Position numbers and translations under genes: made by a program
From: Lottia gigantea
Lineage: Eukaryota; Mollusca; Gastropoda; Lottiidae
Reading direction: 5' to 3'
Length of the DNA stretch: 64,000 nt
NCBI RefSeq assembly: GCF_000327385.1
Contig: NW_008710049.1
Span: forward strand, 1,987,079 to 2,051,078
Part shown: positions 1 through 10,495 of the stretch, in pieces
Position numbering within the stretch: the first letter of the stretch is position 1
Layout of the letters: each line of letters opens with the position of its first letter
Notes under the pieces: generated by a model
The model's database searches: none
Seen by the model: the letters and a program-made list of their open reading frames with translations, nothing else
Told to the model about the DNA's origin: nothing

Positions 1-140
1 TTACTTCTAGAGAAATTACAAGAAAAAATATATTCAACTCAAATTCCAATGCAATTGTTTCAGGGAGTTGATGTAAGGGATTCTAATCTACCATGAACCA
101 ATACATTACTACAGTTTTTTATTTCTTTTATATGCAGTGA

Positions 141-566
141 CTAAACGTTTAGTATAAACGTTTGAAAATTCATCTTGGAGCTCATTATAAAAGCGTTTGA
201 CAATGACAGAGACATTTTTAGCTGTAGTATTGTAGGTTGCAATGAAGGGTATGATTTGGTTGTGTCATATTGGATATTTAGGCTGTTAGATATGACTGTT
301 TGTAGTTGGTCTATCCAAAAACTCTCCCTTTGCAATCGCTTGGTTTTTGGTTTGATCAATGTTGGTACAGGTACTTTTTCTATAGGCAAAACAAAAAGAT
401 CTTCAATGGAATGATTGGGTAAATTGAAATGATTCGCAATTGGTCTATCTTTCTTATAGAGTATATCGAAGCGATGACCGCTAAGACGAGTACGCAACGC
501 GTTTTGAGTTTCGCCAACATATTGAACGTCACATTTTTTACAAGAAATTAGGTATATAATGTTTTT
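141..566 (-). mobile_element. Penelope-like retroelement fragment, GIY-YIG endonuclease end
   Basis: The reverse strand encodes a GIY-YIG nuclease domain of the kind found at the C-terminus of Penelope-like retroelements. Visible landmarks are IIYLISCKKC (the GIY strand equivalent with a Cys-x-x-Cys pair), QYVGET (the YIG strand), the catalytic-arginine region RTRLSGHR, the PIANHFN strand, and the late glutamate region RLQRESFWID. In Penelope-like elements this domain nicks target DNA for target-primed reverse transcription. No reverse transcriptase is seen, and the domain ends in a non-conserved tail, so this is a 5'-truncated or decayed copy. Assignment to the Penelope class rather than another GIY-YIG retroelement is inferred from the Cys-rich lead and domain style. 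Confidence 0.7.
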
Positions 567-2033
567 ATCGATGCAAGAGTGTTACACTTGTGCTTATGCA
601 CTAATCCACTAATGTACTCACTCAAAATACACCTATTTTACCTTCTCTGAAAATATATTTTGTTTACACCTTATTATGTGTTATAAAAGACTCTCTTTAT
701 AAATTATAAAAGCTTAGTTGAATCATGTCCTCGTTAAAGAATTTGGATTTGAATGACATAAGCATGCAGAAAAGAGATTACAAATTAAAACTCCACAATA
801 CCGGTTTCGATCGAAATTCAAACCCGGAAAAAGAATAATCTCTTATGTGGAAAAACAGAACTAAGATGTCAGGGCTAAACAGGCGAAATGAGATAGGGAG
901 AAATTGGAAGAAACCTTAACGGCATAAATAAAAAATTCGTACTTTCACTATCTTAGCCTAGACCGAACCCCACTAAACCAATTCATGTTATAAATAATTG
1001 GAATATGTCTAATTTTGGCTTGCAATACATAATTATAGAAAAGCTGGAGAAAAATTAAAGATTTTTAGAATTCTTTCCGTAAGTCAAGGCATATTATATT
1101 ATACATATTATGATTATGCATAGGGTAAAACACAGCAGAGGGTTTTTATTATGTTTTAAATCCCGCATACCGAGGGATTTTCCGAGGGAAGGGGTTTTAA
1201 ATGTCATAAAAACCCGAGGGAAAATGTTTTATCTGGCTTATAAAGCATGTGGCAGTACCTGCAGTACCCTTGACCGAAAACTGACTTATTTGTTAAATTT
1301 ATAAAATAGAGAACCAGTTAAGTATTATTTGACAAAATCAAATCTGATACACAATACAACGCATCGCTTGAAAAGAACCTGTACCTGATAGTGTCCAATG
1401 AAGTTAAAGAACGCAATCTCTATTGTTTATAAATCGAAAACGTTCTCGGGTAAAAAAGTTTTGGCACATTGTAGCTGTTGACACTATGTCAGAAAAAAGA
1501 ATACACAATATGTTTACGTTTATTCAAAAAGAATTATTCACAATTTTATTACACAAAATAATTTACAAATAAAGACATTCAACCATTAATACATGCATTA
1601 TAACAAATAGTGAGCATATGTTGGTAAATTCATTTCGACTAAAGCAATGAATGGAAGTATCGCTGAAAGGAATACTACCTCTTAGTCATAAAATTCAAAG
1701 TCTCAACTTTGTCAAAAAGCCATGACTAAAGAATAAAATCTCCATATCAGGCGATATACAGTAAGCCGTAATAATAAACCTACATTCAAACCATGTGTTA
1801 AAGAAACTCTGACCCTGTTAGGGTTAACGAATGCATATTAACATAAGGTATAATATATGGTCTATATATTCCAATTTTTTCATAATATTATGCAAACTTT
1901 TTACTGTTTGAAGAGTATCAAGGTGGGAGTATTCTTCAATTTACTTTGTTACTTCTCATTTAATTTATCATTTATACAAGATAATATTAAAAGAATACTC
2001 TTTCAAATTGCATAAAAAGTAGGATTTAAGCCC
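567..2033. other. Intergenic stretch without recognised gene
   Basis: No exon-like or conserved coding signal was found here. The only structure seen is an imperfect inverted repeat at about 1122-1233, listed separately. The rest is AT-rich single-copy-looking DNA downstream of the PIK3AP1-like gene. Confidence 0.5.
1122..1233. repeat. Imperfect inverted repeat (stem-loop or small MITE)
   Basis: The left arm (about 1122-1165) reads GGTAAAACA, then AGAGGGTTTTTATTATG, then TTTTAAATCCC. The right arm (about 1192-1233) carries the reverse complement in matching order (GGGGTTTTAAAT, CATAAAAACCC, ATGTTTTATC). The loop contains two copies of CCGAGGGA. The arms are diverged and no target-site duplication was identified, so the class is open. 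Confidence 0.45.
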
Positions 2034-2039
2034 TTTATT
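2034..2039 (-). promoter_or_regulatory. Candidate polyadenylation signal of the PIK3AP1-like gene
   Basis: An AATAAA hexamer on the reverse strand lies about 117 nt past the PIK3AP1-like stop codon at 2156-2158. It is the first consensus hexamer seen downstream. Position and match are the only evidence. Confidence 0.45.
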
Positions 2040-2155
2040 TACAACCAATGTCCCGACCCTTCCTAGGTATTCGAAAATAGTTTTTGTTGGCCCCTCCCAG
2101 TACAAGGTTCTGCAGCCGTCACTGTACAAATCTACAACCAGAAATTATTTGCACC

Positions 2156-2257
2156 CTAAAGAAGGTCATTATCTGGTGATGGTTTTATTGGTACAACTGG
2201 CGCATCAGTTGTTTCTTCTTTCAATACTCTAGTTACGCGGACTGATTTCTTCCTTGC
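2156..2257 (-). CDS. PIK3AP1: PIK3AP1-like last coding exon
   Basis: This exon encodes residues 683-715 and a TAG stop. It starts ARKKSVRVTRVLKEE and ends PIKPSPDNDLL. The acceptor is TTACAG. A PxxP-like proline stretch lies near the C-terminus. Confidence 0.8.
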   Translation of the reverse strand, partial: ARKKSVRVTRVLKEETTDAPVVPIKPSPDNDLL

Positions 2258-5200
2258 CTGTAATCAGAATATTGATCAAGTTACTGTATAAATATTTTGT
2301 TTCCAATAAAGCATCAGAAATCTGATTTAGAAAACTTAAGCATTGAGAACAAAACCGAATCAGAATTATACTATATTAAAAGTTATATGTAGGTCTTATT
2401 AAATAAATAAAAACGCAATTTTTTAGGATATAAAAGTCCAATACAGATAAGAAAAAATTATGTGAAAAATAAAATCTCGTGTCAAACCAGGATTGATAAT
2501 TGGTGTTAAGAGTGAAGAATTGGTAAAATTTACTTACAAGACCAGCTTTGTCGCCCTTCTTTGTCTTTTTCACATCCCTTTTGGCCACAGACTGAAATAA
2601 ACAAAGTTTTGATAAGACGCCTCGCAAGTTCATATAAACCAGGAAGAAACGTTCCACGGTCAGGCTGATGTAAGTAATGAAAGTACCTGTTCTTTTGTAG
2701 CTCCATCGAAAAGAAACACATTTCTCTCCTAGAAATTTCAACCCAAATTTTGGCTAAAAATTGTACTCTGTAAAAACAAATTTTGCAAATGCTTGCTCAT
2801 GTGTATTTTATGTTATTAACGTAAAGACATTTTCAGACTAACAGTACATTTTAGAGGCTGCTATTCCAATTTTCATAAAAATAATGAACAACTAGCCCCA
2901 AAAATATTGACTTTACTCAGACAATAAGCCCTAGAAATACAAGTATCTTATACACCCCCACCTCTTTCATGGCATGTATTTTATCATCGTCTTCTTCACT
3001 AAAACTACCACTATCTCTTTCAGTCTCTACTTCAACCTTATCTACAATAGGTAAGCAGAATGAAAACTATAGGAAAACATTTAAATAACATTAAATCATG
3101 AATGTTGTTGTTACCAATGATTGTAGGCTATCTCGAATAGTTCATGCATCAATCAGACTAACTACCAATGTAAACGTTATAAAGGGCCTTATTAATCTTT
3201 CATTGACATTTCGATAATTAATGATGACTAATTAATTTTAGAATTTAAATTAAAGTGTTGCGATTTGTCGGTTTTCTCTTTGTGATTATGGCATGTACTT
3301 GTTTCTATACAATATCTACCAGCCGGTGAGTGTCTTTATGAAGGATAGAAATGGTTATTCCCTGGAAGTGGCTCTTCAAATGTGCCTATATCAACTATGT
3401 TTCAAAGATCAAGAATCCACGAGTTAAATACTTTATTTGTTCCCTCATTTCGGGCATTATTCATATTCTGTTATTATTACCTGAAGATAAACTACCAGCT
3501 CTGCCTTGTTTACCAAAGACTAAAGCAGCTAAAGTACTGTCACTATCAAACCCTGGATCACTTCCAATTGATCGCCCATAGATTTTACTTCTCTACAAAT
3601 ACACAAGCAAAATTGAGCGTAGCAAAATATATCAAATAATTTCATCAGCTAAATGTATTACCCATTAAATTCTGAAAATGAAAGTGAAACTGACGTTGTG
3701 AAAGCTACCAGGAAGTCACGATTCGGTTTAACTATCAAGATGATAGCTCATTCTGATGCGGAGTTTATTCACACGAAAGTATTGATAAAATCTCTAGAAG
3801 ATATGAAAAGGGAAGAACGAAAGATATATTTCCTAATGACACACGGTACATAAGAAACAAACCGAGTAGCTAGCTAAAGATAAACATCGACAAAACGTTG
3901 GATTGTCTCATGGATTATATTGAACAACATAAGAAAGTAATAAGATAGTCAAAACCCTATTCCTGGAAATATGTAGTTACCTTTTCAGTTTTTGGTACAT
4001 CAGCACTACTGTTCATCTTTGTCTTAAACTTTCTAAGGAATGATGAGATCTTAGCTTGAATGGTTTTATTTCTTCTTATAGATTTATCAACCCTCACGTC
4101 TTCTCTCTGTTAATAAATCAGAGGTAATATTGAAAGACTAAAATGCAATTCAAATAAAGAGAAAACTATAAAAACAGACACATAAACAAAGTACAATCTT
4201 CTTGGTGGAAGAGTTATATGATCGTGCAAAAGCTACAAATTATTGTTGCTTTGTCACGCTATTATACTGTCTGTGATTAAATCTGCAACTAATTAGATGA
4301 TTCGTGTACATACCGACCCGGAATCTACTGATAAAAATTGGGCAGAGAGTTTGGACTGAGCTTGCTCCTGGAAACTAATCTCACTGATACAGAATGTTGA
4401 TGGACTACCTGCTTCGGAATGTGTCACCTCAACTGTAAAAAAATAACTCTAGATAAATAGGTTCCCCCTTACACTATTAGAATATAAGTAATGTACTGGT
4501 TCATTATATTGGATATTTGAGTGATTTGTTTGAACAATTTGCTATATTATATTCATCAATGAATTGTGGTATCAATTGAAATATGTCCTCCCCATCTGTG
4601 CCTTATTGCAGTATCCACCAAAGGACAAAGTGAAAAGGGTGGCAAGAATATCGAAATATAAGGAAGATACTTTTACCCTGAATCAATCACCAATTAAACG
4701 GAACTCTCTAAGAAGGGGTTACAAATAAAAGTGTCCATCACTAAACATACCTTTAACTGGTGATATTGGTTGACTAGTAGATAGCTGATGGTTGCTGGTG
4801 GTAGAAGATGCTGTTGATATTGTTGAAGATCTATGACTACTGGTATCACTGAAAACATCCGGTCTAAATCGTGGTTGGATGAGAGGTGAAGCTGGAGGGG
4901 GGACGCTATAAATAGCATCATCCTCATCTTCGTCTATTGAACTGTCGAATGACTGACTTGTTGGTTTCTTTGGTATATAAGGGGCTCTTGGTAGTTCTCG
5001 GTCCTTCACCAGACGTCTTGGTGACTCTATTTAATAAGATATACAAATGTAATGCCGTGCTGGCCATAATACCATAACACTTATCTGAGTATAATCTCAG
5101 TAGGTATGTTTCTATTTTACAGATTAAGATTCTGGCACTGGGTTTTTTGTGCCCTTTGAACATATATAAATAAACACGAGAAATCGTCAAGTATTAAATA

Positions 5201-8200
5201 ACGACAGGGAAAATAGTATTAGGTTAATACATTTAAACGTACCATCTCTATTCATTAAAGACATTCTATAAGCATCATTATCTGAAGCTGATCTGTTTCC
5301 AGCAAACATCTGACCTAAAGATTAAAATATAATAAGGGGAGTGATTAATATCCATTGATATTTGTAGTCGTATCATACATCTATTCTATGGTCACAGTAT
5401 GGATCCCAATTTGATACAGAAAAGTAATTAGTGTGCATTATTGTTTCATTTATATAGTAGTATATGTGTTTAATAAACCTTGTCACATTTATAGAATATA
5501 AACTATTGATTCAAGAAATAATCTGTTTACCTCTTTGATTTCTCCTGGACAAATTTGGTGTTGTTCCTCTACTATTGGGTGAACTTTTTTCTACTAATTA
5601 AGTAACAAAAATAGTCAATTATATAAACAAAAAAATATGCCAATATAGAAATTAATATCAAGATTAAGTCAATTTTGTAAATATTTATATGTGTAAAAAA
5701 ATATCCTAAATTGGATCAGATAACTGTACTGTTGTACTAGGCCTATATCTCTGGTAAAAATTATTATTTATAATGTTTACGACAAGACAGAATTATTAGT
5801 ACAGAGATAAACTATTAAAGCCAGAATGCATAAAAACATGCCAAGTAAAAGATGAAAGATCGACAAAGCAAAAGACAGACGTTGAAAAAAAAAATCGTAC
5901 TGTTAACTAAATCCATTCTAATGTAATCTGAATCTTCAGACGGTAAAACCTGTTGATCGGGTATTGATTGTAATTGATTGACATATCGAACAGTTTTAGC
6001 GGGAAAATGTGGTTCCGGTGGTGGCAAGTCTAAAGCAATAGGATCTGTCAATATACCACTATCTATATCTGAAATATTAGTAGTTAATCAACAATAAAAT
6101 CCCATTGACCAAAATACGTAATGGTATGTCCATCCCAATGCATTTAATACGGCGTTAGGCGCACGTGTTTTCAGTTTTGAAATTTGAAAATTTTTAACGA
6201 CTTTGGACTAAAAAAATATGATCTACCCAAACACAAATTGTTAGTTACTAGTACATGCCCGTTGTTTTCCCGTGAATCCCTTGAAGACTACGACATAAAA
6301 CAAACCGATTACCAAAAAAGTAAAAAAAAAACACACAAAACTTAGCACAATAAAAAGAACAGTAAATATCCAAACCCAAAAATTAAAAAAAATTTGTAGC
6401 AAAATTTGTAAAAACGACTCACCATTTTTGTTCTCCAAGACAAAATTTAACAGACGTTTTCCAATCTCCATGTGACCTTTATGTTCAGCAATTGTAGATG
6501 GGAAATTACCCTCACAATTCTCTGTTGTAGCAGCTACAATCATTCCAGGATATTTGAGTAATTCCTCAGTAAATTTTTTTAGATTATACTCTGCAGCAAA
6601 GTGTAGTAATGTCGGCCAGCATGAACTACATTTTTCGTCTGAAATATCGATAGAATCATGGAATGAATACTGAATTAAGGTCTTTAAAAAGGTCTCTTTA
6701 TTTATAGAAAAGTGCTGTTCAGAAAACCGAAAGCAATAATTATCTATTAAGAATTGAAATGGTAGCGTTCCATCGAAATTAGAAAATCAGTGCACAATCA
6801 AATATACAGTTACAAGCCCTTATTAAATCATAATACATATACTACCAAATACTGAATAAAAACTACAGCACTCCAGTCACGACAACTTACCTGAAAACTG
6901 TACATCATTCAACGATAAAAAGGGCTGGAATAATACTGGGGAGGATTTATATTTTAATTTCTGTGTTAAAACAGTGTCTAATGCTACAGAGGTGTAAGTT
7001 GATAGTCCGAGAGATTGACAGAGAAAATATATAGGATCTGTGATGTCTTCTAGTAACGATTTCATCTGGTCTAATTTAGAGTCCACAGTGACTCGACCTT
7101 CACCAATGACCTGGTCTTCTGTTATAATGTTTAAATCAACATTTCCTTTGATATTTTCTAAAAAAACAAAAATATATAGAGAACACCTAGTAGTAGTAGG
7201 GATAGTATGCAAGCAAATTGGTCATGTTGCAGGCAGTAGAGTATGGTATAGATGATCGAATTCTCAACAAAGTTATGTGAATTTATGATCACAATGTTGA
7301 ACATCACAATGGTTTTGCACGATTCGATGCAGTTTAACTGTTTTCTAATCAGCGCTGGTTCTTCCCAAACTCCCTCAGAAGTCAATTACTTATCGGGTGA
7401 TATAGGCGGAAGCCTGGTCCCCAATCCTTTTCTTTTTGAATAAAATATTGTTTACAAAAAAAAAAAAAATTATTATTTATTATTTATTGTGAACATCCAG
7501 TTTGGACTTTGATTTTCAGTTAGATAGAAGCTGAACACGCAAGTTTTACCACGGCATCTTTTACTGGAGATTGTCACCATATCATATGTATACGCGGATA
7601 GATATATGAACACATCAAATAATATTCAATGATGTCAGTTTTCAAATTCTTACCTGGAAGTTTAAGGCTATAGACAACTTTATCCAGACAGTCTGAGACA
7701 ATACCTTCATCAATCTGATCACATTGGATTGTAATATCTGTGTCTGATTTACGATCGAGAAGTAAGTAAACATTTCCACCCTGAAATACAGTTGATATGA
7801 CTGAATATTACTGAATACTTTTTTTTCTATTTCCTTTGGACAGTCTAGAAAGGATGACGTGTTGGCATTAGGTGTTCTGGAGGTGTGTAATCATACCCTG
7901 TATAGCCTGTATCGCTGGCGACACCCACCTCAGTACCATTAAAGTGAAGCTTAAATTCTATATAGGTTTTGGACTTATAGTCAAGAGCTTAAACAGAAAG
8001 TTAATAGTTTAAATCTAGTCGACCAGCAGAGTCATAATATGTGAGCAATGTGTAGTCTCCGAAAGGGATGCCGAGTTTATATTATTTGGTATGTGGGGAA
8101 GTCTACCGCCTATGATATACTGAGGTACATATTGGCTGGATTCTTTGGGAGCAGTTGCTGCTGTAAGGTAGGTAGGGCGGCGATATCAAATACAGAATAT

Positions 8201-9196
8201 GCCCAATAATCACTTGAGATTAGTAGCATGTTTAAATCATAAATATATCATACTATATGTCATATTGATGATACATATTATTACATTCCACGTCATCATT
8301 CTAATTAATACTAATTACTTTATTAGTTTTAATTTCAACTTTCACTCCTTCATATATATATATATCGTCAATCAGAAATGAGGTCACTCAGTCAACTTAA
8401 ATGAACTCTCTGATTAAGGTTTGTAGTGACATCAATATCTTGTGTTATGGATTTACATTAATTACATTTGGTTGGTCCTTTAGTACACATTTTTCGCTAG
8501 AGTTAAGGCATACACCTCATTTTCAGACTATATGCGACATGCTTTTAGAACCGATATAAAAATCAACTGTCCATCATCAAAAGAAATGTTATGAAATTCC
8601 TATTAGTTTTCAACCTGTCATCTGAAGTAACTCAACCTAAAGATGTTCCTAATTAGTGAAATAATGAATCATTTGAATATTTAGGTGAATTTAAAAGTTT
8701 TATTATTTACCTGTGTGACGTGTTTTGGTATTATCTGGTGGACATGATTGATCTGTATTGGTTTGGGTGGAACAGAATAAATATCATCATCACTTGGGTT
8801 AAATTCCTCGAATGTTTCGATGATAGTAACAAGAGTTTTGGTGATGGTGGTACTGTCATTGGTCACATAACACACTTTACAGGCAAATAAATGATCACAT
8901 TGAGCTCCAGCTCTTAAACACATCTGAACTTCTTCTCTATTGATTCCAAGTAATATCACCACACATCGACCGGGAATCAAACCAAGAAAATTTGTCGAAT
9001 TCTTTGATGCGATTTCCAACAAATCTGGTGTCAGTAAGAGAACTTGTACGTGACATTCTGTTGAAAAATGGAACCCCTCTGAGTTGAATAGACTTTTTCT
9101 AATAGGTAATTCATAGTAAGGGCTAACCAGTTTGTTTGTTAAGAAGTTCGCCCAGGCTTCGCCGTCAGGAGCATGGAATATCAGTATATCACCCAT
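2156..9196 (-). CDS. PIK3AP1: PIK3AP1/BCAP-like adaptor, 13 coding exons, 715 aa
   Basis: This is a cytoplasmic tyrosine-kinase adaptor of the DBB family (Dof, BCAP/PIK3AP1, BANK1), whose vertebrate members link receptor kinases to PI3K and Toll-type signalling. Thirteen exons join in phase (8711-9196, 7654-7780, 6891-7157, 6423-6638, 5901-6068, 5531-5590, 5243-5314, 4751-5026, 4314-4432, 3981-4106, 2962-3036, 2538-2591, 2156-2257; 2148 nt with stop). Residues 1-135 form a TIR-like domain (GDILIFHAPDGEAW matches human CDILIVYSPDAEEW). Residues 163-293 are the DBB core (LLEDITDPIYFLCQSLGL, human LLSNAANPVEFMCQAFKI). Residues 301-360 are ankyrin-like (PTLLHFAAEYNLKKF, PSTIAEHKGH). The tail is disordered, with Y414-IRM (a YxxM PI3K p85 site) and IYSVPP at Y140 and Y505. 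Human PIK3AP1 has 805 residues. An acceptor AG abuts the ATG, so a 5' untranslated or alternative first exon lies upstream. Confidence 0.93.
2538..2591 (-). CDS. PIK3AP1: PIK3AP1-like coding exon 12: lysine-rich
   Basis: An 18-codon exon encoding SVAKRDVKKTKKGDKAGL (residues 665-682), phase 0 on both sides. The acceptor is TATTTCAG and the donor GTAAGT. Confidence 0.78.
2962..3036 (-). CDS. PIK3AP1: PIK3AP1-like coding exon 11: acidic segment
   Basis: This exon encodes residues 640-664 (VEVETERDSGSFSEEDDDK onward). The acceptor is the AG of GATAAG. The AG five bases upstream would shift frame and hit an early stop. The donor is GTGGGG. Confidence 0.75.
3981..4106 (-). CDS. PIK3AP1: PIK3AP1-like coding exon 10: basic segment
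   Basis: This exon encodes residues 598-639 (REDVRVDKSIRRNKT, then ISSFLRKFKTKM). It is strongly basic and could form an amphipathic helix. The acceptor is TTAACAG and the donor GTAACT, phase 0 on both sides. Confidence 0.8.
4314..4432 (-). CDS. PIK3AP1: PIK3AP1-like coding exon 9
   Basis: This exon encodes residues 558-597 (VEVTHSEAGSPSTFC onward), a polar Gln/Ser-rich stretch. The acceptor is a long T tract ending TACAG and the donor is GTATGT. It leaves in phase 0. Confidence 0.82.
4751..5026 (-). CDS. PIK3AP1: PIK3AP1-like coding exon 8: second IYSVPP motif
   Basis: This exon encodes residues 466-557 plus one base. It holds RAPYIPKKP, an acidic run, then DDAIYSVPPPASP (Tyr505) and a Ser/Thr-rich stretch. 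It repeats the DD-x-IYSVPP motif of exon 1. The acceptor is AAATAG and the donor GTATGT. Confidence 0.87.
5243..5314 (-). CDS. PIK3AP1: PIK3AP1-like coding exon 7
   Basis: This exon encodes residues 442-465, beginning GQMFAGNRSASDNDAYRM. Two AGs lie five bases apart at its 5' end. Only the upstream one (CTTTAG) keeps frame with exons 6 and 8. The donor is GTACGT. Confidence 0.82.
5531..5590 (-). CDS. PIK3AP1: PIK3AP1-like coding exon 6
   Basis: A short exon encoding residues 422-441 (KKSSPNSRGTTPNLSRRNQR), Ser/Arg-rich and probably disordered. The acceptor is TAG and the donor GTAAAC. Phase 1 on both sides. Confidence 0.82.
5901..6068 (-). CDS. PIK3AP1: PIK3AP1-like coding exon 5: proline segment and YIRM motif
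   Basis: This exon encodes residues 366-421 plus one base. It contains LPPPEPHFP and SDYIRMD (Tyr414), a YxxM motif that is the classic PI3K p85 SH2 site. A GT occurs seven bases earlier, but only the donor GTACGA after TTAACA keeps phase with the next exon. Confidence 0.85.
6423..6638 (-). CDS. PIK3AP1: PIK3AP1-like coding exon 4: ankyrin-like segment
   Basis: This exon encodes residues 294-365 plus one base. PTLLHFAAEYNLKKF and PSTIAEHKGHMEIGKRLL align with the ankyrin-like part of human PIK3AP1 (PTLLHFAAKYGLKNL, PNTIAEKHGFRDLRQFI). The acceptor is ATTTCAG and the donor GTGAGT. Confidence 0.93.
6891..7157 (-). CDS. PIK3AP1: PIK3AP1-like coding exon 3: DBB core
   Basis: This exon encodes residues 205-293 plus one base. 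Residues 238-257 (SLLEDITDPIYFLCQSLGLS) are the most conserved DBB stretch. The acceptor is a T-run ending in TAG and the donor is GTAAG. Confidence 0.92.
7654..7780 (-). CDS. PIK3AP1: PIK3AP1-like coding exon 2: DBB start
   Basis: This exon encodes residues 163-204 plus one base, starting GGNVYLLLD. It matches the start of the BCAP DBB region (GAETTVYVIV in human). The acceptor is TATTTCAG and the donor GTAAGA. It enters in phase 0 and leaves in phase 1. Confidence 0.9.
8711..9196 (-). CDS. PIK3AP1: PIK3AP1-like coding exon 1: TIR-like domain
   Basis: This exon encodes residues 1-162, from the ATG at 9196 to HVTQ, phase 0 at its end. The acceptor (pyrimidine-rich tract ending TTTTCAG) touches the ATG, and the donor is GTAAAT. 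It carries the whole TIR-like domain (GDILIFHAPDGEAW at 2-15, RCVVILLGINREEV at 77-90). After this comes DDDIYSVPP, whose Tyr140 is a candidate SH2-docking site. Confidence 0.92.
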
Positions 9197-10244
9197 CTGA
9201 AAACAAAAATAGGTAAAATTACTATTTAGGTGTAAATTGAAGCTAGAGGTGTCTGAACAACTGAAATAGGAAACAGTTACACATCAACATCGGAATATAA
9301 CTGAATTTTTTGTATAACAACGAGTGATGCAGATAAGAAACCAAATCACCGTTAACATTTTCACGTTTTAAACAATATCATCACTTATGGACCAAGCTCA
9401 AGCATCAAAAGTGAACTACAAGGATACTACAACTATGCTGCTCTGAATACTGTATCATGTATCATACCCCTACACGATACCCTCGTCTTGGGCTCTTATT
9501 CCTTGAAATCTGAAAGTATCTTGGAACCGTGATTTTAGTATACATATTACTCCAATATTTATGTCCATTCGCATAAAACCGAAGGCTACACAAACTTATC
9601 GGCTAAAACTACACACATTACTATGTACAGTGCATTAGAATGTAAAAAAACACTAACTCAACTTCAGTTCATGTTTTAAAAAGGGAAGAAGGATAATTAT
9701 TTATTAGTATATAAAGGAAGACCTCCTTAAATAATTAAGAGTCAATTATTAAAGGTTCATGCTACAAAATTTCGCGCCATGTATTGTGATGTCAATAAAG
9801 TTAAAAGTATATATGGGTGGCAGATTCACGCGGTTGTGCAATTTCATAATTATTACTGAAAAAAAAGTCAACATAAGCATTACTTAAACTTCAAAATAAT
9901 ATATGTCAAATACACCTTTTTCGGGAAAAACATTTGCTGATCTTGAACATTTTAAATTTTTGATATCATTAACTTTAATTATTTGGATAAAACTTCTGCG
10001 TTTACTATGAATTATATTTGAATAGAATAAAAAGATTCTGGGATGGTCTCTTGAGGACTCGACCGATTGAATAGGGTTTGTTTAAGTAACGTCAAGAGAC
10101 TCATTTGGGTCAAATGATTTATGACAATTCTGCTTTAAACTTTCAACTAGTAAATTTGAAATCATGAGGAAAGCTCTATTTATAGTTGCGGTCTAGAAAT
10201 GTTAGAAATGACATTAAATGGGGTTGTAAACCTTACATTTCTGT

Positions 10245-10495
10245 AGGTCTACCTCATGAAGACGACCAAAACCATGCAGTGCGCAATGAAGGGAAAATGA
10301 TTTTCAACTGTCGGTGGATCTGGTATAAAGCCATTCGCACAATGCATCGGTTTATTGTCCCAACCGACTGGACTCTTTTTCTATGCCAGTACATCCGACC
10401 TGTATCATTGTCAAGGGTAAACCAGGTTAAAAGTGCCTGGATTGAACCCTGCACCCTTTAGATTTGCGAGCAAGCATCTAGCACCACCGAGGTTC
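10245..10495 (-). mobile_element. tRNA-derived SINE
   Basis: The reverse strand has a tRNA-like head with a clear Pol III B box (GGGTTCAATCC, complement of 10439-10449) and a diverged A-box region near 10475-10490. The body after the head shares blocks in order with the SINE at 18886-19110: CCTGGTTTACCC against CCCGGTTTCCCC, then TGAtaCAGGT against TGATGCAGGT, then CAGTCGGT. Two copies with the same head-body order argue for a real SINE family. Confidence 0.7.

Noticed and set aside
3382-3853. Open frames inside the intron between PIK3AP1-like exons 10 and 11
   Set aside because: They are on the opposite strand, no family was recognised, and the flanking exons join in phase without them.
8199-8381. 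60-codon open frame on the plus strand
   Set aside because: It lies in an AT-rich intron of the PIK3AP1-like gene with low-complexity Ile/Asn/Phe content.
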